The notes below the pieces were generated by a model. The model ran no database searches. It saw only the letters and a program-made list of their open reading frames with translations, and was not told the DNA's origin. Shown here one piece after another: positions 60,662-64,000 of a stretch of 64,000 nt of DNA; the stretch's first letter is position 1, and each line of letters starts with the position of its first letter. The stretch spans positions 62,001-126,000 of the forward strand of contig AKCV02000017.1 in the NCBI GenBank assembly GCA_000272025.2, written 5' to 3'. The position numbers were made by a program, and so were the translations under genes. The stretch is from Imbroritus primus (GTDB lineage: Bacteria > Pseudomonadota > Gammaproteobacteria > Burkholderiales > Burkholderiaceae).

Positions 60662-61789
60662 CTATGCGCCCGGCGTGCCAGCCCAGCGGCCACACATCTG
60701 GCGCACGACTTCTGGCAGGCTGCGCGAGCTCTCCTCCACGGCGCGGATCCATGCCGCATCTTCGCCACGGTTGCGCACGAGGGCGCTGAGGTCGCCCAGC
60801 GCGGCACCCGAACCAAGCGCCGCGGCATGCGGCGCGAGCACGTCGAGCGTGTGCAGCAGGTGCTCTGACAGCGCGAGCCGCATGCCCGTGGCCGGATCGA
60901 CATACTCGCCATCCATCCCGAAACGGCAGGCCTCGAAACGGTTGAAGGTATAGACGAGGTAATCGTCCTCCTTCGGCACGAACGGCCGGTCCTGCAACAG
61001 GTAGCGGGCCAGCGCCTGCAGGAAGGCCGCGATGGCGGCTGCACGCTCGATAGTCAGCGGCGTATCCATGACCCGGATTTCGATGGTACCGAACTCCGGC
61101 TTGGGCCGGATATCCCAGTAGAAATCCTTCATGCTGTCGATCACGCCGGTGCCGTGCATCTTGTTGAAGTAGGCGATGAAATCGTCCCACCGCAACAGGA
61201 ACGGCGCCCGCCCGCTCATCGGAAACGCCGCCACGGAATTGAGCCGTGCCGAGAAGAAGCCAGTGTCCACGCCCTGCACGAACGGCGACGAGGCAGCCAG
61301 CGCGATGCAATGCGGAATGTAGCGCGACATGCAATGCAGCAGGTACAGCGCATCGTCCGCATTGGGACAACCGATATGCACATGCTGCCCGAACACGGTG
61401 AACTGCTTGGCAAGGTAGCCATACAGACCGGAGATGTACTGGTAACGCGGCGAATCGGAGATATTGCGGTCGCTCCACTGCTGGAACGGATGCGTACCGC
61501 CGCCGCTGATGCCGACGTTGAGCGTCTGCGCGGCGCGCACCATCAGGTCGCGCATCTCGGTGAGTTCGGCCAGCGCCTGGTCATGCGAATGGCAGATCCC
61601 GGTGCTGATCTCGATCATCGAATCGGTGATCTCGGGCTTGATGTCACCCGCGTGCTGCGCGCCCTTGAGCGCGCGCAGGAGGTCGGCCGAGAATGGCGCA
61701 AGGTCGTAGTCGTAGCAGTTGACCAGCTGCATCTCGAGTTCCACGCCGAAGGTCAGCGCCTCCGACTGGCTGAAAGCTTCCAGCGACAT
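60662..61789 (-). CDS. YbdK-type carboxylate-amine ligase (GCS2 family)
   Basis: The 375-residue protein belongs to the YbdK/glutamate-cysteine ligase type 2 family, weak gamma-glutamyl-cysteine ligases of unknown physiological role. Motifs: [41 protein letters not shown] and [11 protein letters not shown]. The start overlaps the upstream antiporter stop by one base (TGATG), so the two are cotranslated. In related bacteria this gene is often assigned to glutathione synthesis; I do not claim that here. Confidence 0.93.
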   Translation of the reverse strand: MSLEAFSQSEALTFGVELEMQLVNCYDYDLAPFSADLLRALKGAQHAGDIKPEITDSMIEISTGICHSHDQALAELTEMRDLMVRAAQTLNVGISGGGTHPFQQWSDRNISDSPRYQYISGLYGYLAKQFTVFGQHVHIGCPNADDALYLLHCMSRYIPHCIALAASSPFVQGVDTGFFSARLNSVAAFPMSGRAPFLLRWDDFIAYFNKMHGTGVIDSMKDFYWDIRPKPEFGTIEIRVMDTPLTIERAAAIAAFLQALARYLLQDRPFVPKEDDYLVYTFNRFEACRFGMDGEYVDPATGMRLALSEHLLHTLDVLAPHAAALGSGAALGDLSALVRNRGEDAAWIRAVEESSRSLPEVVRQMCGRWAGTPGA

Positions 61790-63003
61790 CAGCTTCTCCC
61801 GTCCTGGATCCGCACCTCGCCCGCGAGGCGCAGGCCCCATGCCGTGAGCACCGGCCCCACCAGTTGCAGGATGGCGATGGCACACAGCAGAATCGCCTGC
61901 AACGGTTCGCGCGCGGCCGGATAGAGTTGCGCCGCATCAGTCATCAACAGGAAGGCAAGACCCGACATCGGCGCGAGCGACAGGCCGAGTGCCATGCACT
62001 GGCGCAGGCTCAGGCCGCTGAAGGTCCCGAAGGCCATCACACTGCCGAACTTCACCGCGAAGCGCACCGCTACAAGCATCACTGCCGCGAAGCCGCCAAG
62101 CAGCCAGTGCTCGAGTTTCAACGGCAGGCCCAGTGACACGATCATCACCACGATCAGCAGGCTGCCCGCGCTGCCATAGTGCGCCGGCCACACGCGCGCC
62201 TGCACGTCGCGATTCTTGAACACCACGCCCGCCAGCAGCAAGGTCAGCGGAATCGACAGCCGGAACAGCTTGGTGAGCGCCAGGGTAAACAGCACGAGCC
62301 CGACCAGCAGCAGGAAAGCGTAGTGATCATCTCCGGACATGCGGCGATACAGCCAGTGCCCGCCCACGCCCATGACCCAGGCCAGCGCCAGCGAACCGCA
62401 CAACAGGTAGACCGGATGCAGCAGCGCCGCCCACACGTTGCCGTACACGCTATGCAATCCGCCCACGGCAATCTGCACGACGGCGGCGGCCAGAATGCTG
62501 TTGAGCGCGCTCATTGCCAGCAGGCGCTGCGTGACCTGTCCGTCGGCCCGCAATTCGTTCTTCAGTTGCAGCACGATGGTGGGCGAGGTACTGATGGCAA
62601 TCCCGCCGGCGATCATCGCCACCGCCGGCGCCACGCCCATCAGCTGCAGCGACCACGCGACGATGCCACCGGTGAGCAGGCTTTCCACCGCGCTGGTGAT
62701 CACCAGCCCAGGGTTTGCACGCAACCAGCCAAGCGTCACGCGGTGCCCAAGCTCGAACAGCGTCAGCGCCAGCGCCATCTCGATCAGCCAGCGCGTCTGC
62801 TCGAGCAAGGGCGGCGCGATCACGTCGCGGCCGAAGAGCCCGCCCAGCAAACCGGCGAGCGCATATCCGACGATGCGTGGCAGGCCGAGGCGGCTGCGGC
62901 AGATCTCACCGCATAGCCCGGCCCCGATCAGCGCAAGCCCCATCCAGAAGAGGCCGCCCGGCTGCAATGGCAGGGAAGGAAAGAATGCGGACATGGTTTC
63001 CAT
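61789..63003 (-). CDS. CPA2-family cation/proton antiporter
   Basis: The 404-residue membrane protein has about 11-12 hydrophobic segments and matches the CPA2 Na+/H+ (K+/H+) exchanger fold: [40 protein letters not shown] and [14 protein letters not shown]. There is no TrkA-N regulatory domain, unlike KefB/C. Start could be 63003 or 62994. It is coupled to the YbdK-like gene, an arrangement that suggests a functional link, perhaps glutathione-type metabolites and ion efflux. Confidence 0.9.
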   Translation of the reverse strand: METMSAFFPSLPLQPGGLFWMGLALIGAGLCGEICRSRLGLPRIVGYALAGLLGGLFGRDVIAPPLLEQTRWLIEMALALTLFELGHRVTLGWLRANPGLVITSAVESLLTGGIVAWSLQLMGVAPAVAMIAGGIAISTSPTIVLQLKNELRADGQVTQRLLAMSALNSILAAAVVQIAVGGLHSVYGNVWAALLHPVYLLCGSLALAWVMGVGGHWLYRRMSGDDHYAFLLLVGLVLFTLALTKLFRLSIPLTLLLAGVVFKNRDVQARVWPAHYGSAGSLLIVVMIVSLGLPLKLEHWLLGGFAAVMLVAVRFAVKFGSVMAFGTFSGLSLRQCMALGLSLAPMSGLAFLLMTDAAQLYPAAREPLQAILLCAIAILQLVGPVLTAWGLRLAGEVRIQDGRS

Positions 63004-63257
63004 GCGCCCTATGGTAACGCATGCGTCACCGCATGCCCGCGAGAAAGCTCACGTGTGGCGAGACACTTCGTCTTGATCCGCATGCCTGTAGACGAGATCG
63101 CTCGTCTGCATGGCCTCCTTGATCCACTGTCGCGCTTGTCTGTCGACTGCTGGCCCGCTCCTTGCCTTCCTACTAGGTATGCGGCCGGCAGCACTGTCTT
63201 TCCACGGACGCTCCACGACCGCGCCAGAAGTTTTTACAACCATCGCAGGAGTTACCC

Positions 63258-63653
63258 ATGACACACACTCGACGGCTCAGCTTGATGGCAGCGCTACTGG
63301 CCACCGCCCCGATGGTCTGGGCCCAGGCTACCCCGGGCATGGCAACCGACCCCGCTGGCACGCGCCCGAACGCAATGCCCTCCTCCAGTCAGATGCAACC
63401 CATGCCCCCCGAAGACAGTCCGCGCACCGTCCCCGCCCCGACAATGCCCGCAACACCGGCGATACCGGCAACACCCGCGGTCGCGCCAGCCCCGACCCAG
63501 GTCGAGCCGCCCAAGGATCCGCTGGTGGAGCGCCGCGAGCAGCGGCGCGAGGCCCGCCAGGAGTATCGTCAAACCAAGAAAGCCGCCAAGGCCGAGCGCA
63601 AGGCGGCCCGCAAGGCAGCGGACGCACAGGCGGAATCGGCGCTGCAGAAGTGA
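63258..63653 (+). CDS. Small exported protein, Pro/Ala-rich with basic helix
   Basis: The 131-residue product has a signal peptide (SLMAALLATAPMVWAQ), a disordered Pro/Thr/Met-rich middle (residues 25-85) and a highly charged coiled-coil-like C-terminus (VERREQRREARQEYRQTKK then KAERKAARKA). It is not recognised. It looks like a periplasmic low-complexity protein. A CAGGAGTTACCC sequence lies just upstream of the ATG and serves as RBS. A perfect hairpin follows the stop. Confidence 0.75.
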   Translation: MTHTRRLSLMAALLATAPMVWAQATPGMATDPAGTRPNAMPSSSQMQPMPPEDSPRTVPAPTMPATPAIPATPAVAPAPTQVEPPKDPLVERREQRREARQEYRQTKKAAKAERKAARKAADAQAESALQK

Positions 63654-63674
63654 GGTCACGCAGGTGATGTATCG

Positions 63675-63703
63675 GCCCGGGAACAATCTCCCGTCCCGGG
63701 CTT
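63675..63703 (+). terminator. Hairpin after small exported gene
   Basis: GCCCGGGA and TCCCGGGC pair perfectly over an 11-nt loop, 21 bp after the stop. Only a short T-pair follows, so a weak intrinsic terminator. Confidence 0.5.
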
Positions 63704-63719
63704 GATCGGAGGTCGCAAA

Positions 63720-63763
63720 AAACTGTGAACGGGGCCGCCGTGTGTGGCGTTTGTTCACAGTTT
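63720..63763. repeat. Perfect 11-bp inverted repeat (AAACTGTGAAC)
   Basis: AAACTGTGAAC (63720-63730) and GTTCACAGTTT (63753-63763) are exact inverses separated by 22 nt. It precedes the unidentified partial ORF and could be an operator or a hairpin. A second repeat, CACTCA-CCC-TGAGTG, is at 63797-63811. Confidence 0.65.
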
Positions 63764-63853
63764 CAAGTCGGATTTAGGCGGACACTTTCGGCCGAGCACT
63801 CACCCTGAGTGAGGTGCCGATAATAAATACTGACTGCCTTTTATTTGATTTTC

Positions 63854-64000
63854 ATGTGCGTACAAAATACCAAGTTTAATTACCACCGCGCCGTCGATAT
63901 TTCCGGTTCGTCCGACAATGCGGTCAATACCAAAGACCTTATCGCATTTCTTCTCAATCCCGGCGGCCTGGGGCGTGACGCATGCCGCACGACCAGGTTC
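63854..64000 (+). CDS. Unidentified partial ORF at right edge
   Basis: The frame opens at ATG 63854 and stays open for 49 codons to the window end (MCVQNTKFNYHRAVDI...). It is not recognised. It is less GC-rich than the neighbours and has no evident RBS. A GATAAT -10-like box lies at 63819-63824. It could be the N-terminus of a horizontally acquired or secreted protein, or chance. Confidence 0.35.
   Translation, partial: MCVQNTKFNYHRAVDISGSSDNAVNTKDLIAFLLNPGGLGRDACRTTRF

Overview
The window reads as chromosomal DNA of a GC-rich betaproteobacterium. The complete SoxCD-containing thiosulfate cluster, the hutU-D-I-F-G histidine pathway with formimidoylglutamate deiminase, TctC/Bug-type binding proteins and the rsmI/yraN/diaA/dolP neighbourhood suggest Burkholderiaceae, most like Cupriavidus or Ralstonia. 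This is an inference from gene content, not a database match. No insertion sequence, prophage, rRNA or CRISPR array was recognised.

Layout. 1-4.2 kb: a flavoprotein running off the left edge, a beta-CASP metallo-beta-lactamase RNase, and a decayed patch holding an arsO remnant and a PAS-domain remnant. 4.2-11.7 kb: a two-component system divergent from an extracytoplasmic flavin/electron-transfer operon (PepSY protein, ferric-reductase-like membrane protein, DUF2271 protein, PepSY-flavodoxin-FNR protein, ApbE flavin transferase). 12-22.6 kb: tRNA-Ala(CGC), then a minus-strand sulfur-oxidation block, fccAB followed by an ArsR-family regulator, soxC, soxD, cytochrome c, soxY, soxZ, a DsrE-like gene, soxA, soxX, a thioredoxin and soxB. 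22.9-26.6 kb: envelope and housekeeping genes (dolP-like, diaA, yraN, rsmI, rlpA). 27-30.2 kb: a diguanylate cyclase, a Rnk/GreA-like protein and an HD-GYP phosphodiesterase. 30.3-33.3 kb: an AsmA-family protein and an ArsN2-like acetyltransferase. 33.8-40.9 kb: the hut locus (hutC, hutU, hutD, hutI, hutF, hutG) with a HutC-like operator but no hutH. 41.5-47.9 kb: an uncharacterised catabolic operon (ornithine-cyclodeaminase family, PhnD-like protein, class III CoA-transferase, acyl-CoA dehydrogenase, TctC) divergent from an OccR-like LysR regulator. 48-53.8 kb: small proteins, a GNAT-Rnk fusion, tRNA-Arg(CCG), a diheme cytochrome and Rep helicase. 54-60.6 kb: a tandem glycine riboswitch, gcvT, gcvH, gcvP and sdaA. 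60.7-64 kb: a YbdK-type ligase, a cation/proton antiporter, a small exported protein and an unidentified partial ORF.

How the parts fit. The sox and fcc genes together would oxidise sulfide and thiosulfate in the periplasm and feed electrons to c-type cytochromes; the ArsR protein carries a cysteine arrangement suited to persulfide sensing and lies directly downstream of a perfect 9-bp inverted repeat. The gcv operon plus sdaA turn glycine into serine and pyruvate under riboswitch control. The hut genes take urocanate to glutamate by the formylglutamate route. The most novel parts are the ApbE/DUF2271/PepSY operon, with a likely covalent-FMN site visible in the DUF2271 protein, and the OCD/CoA-transferase/acyl-CoA dehydrogenase operon.
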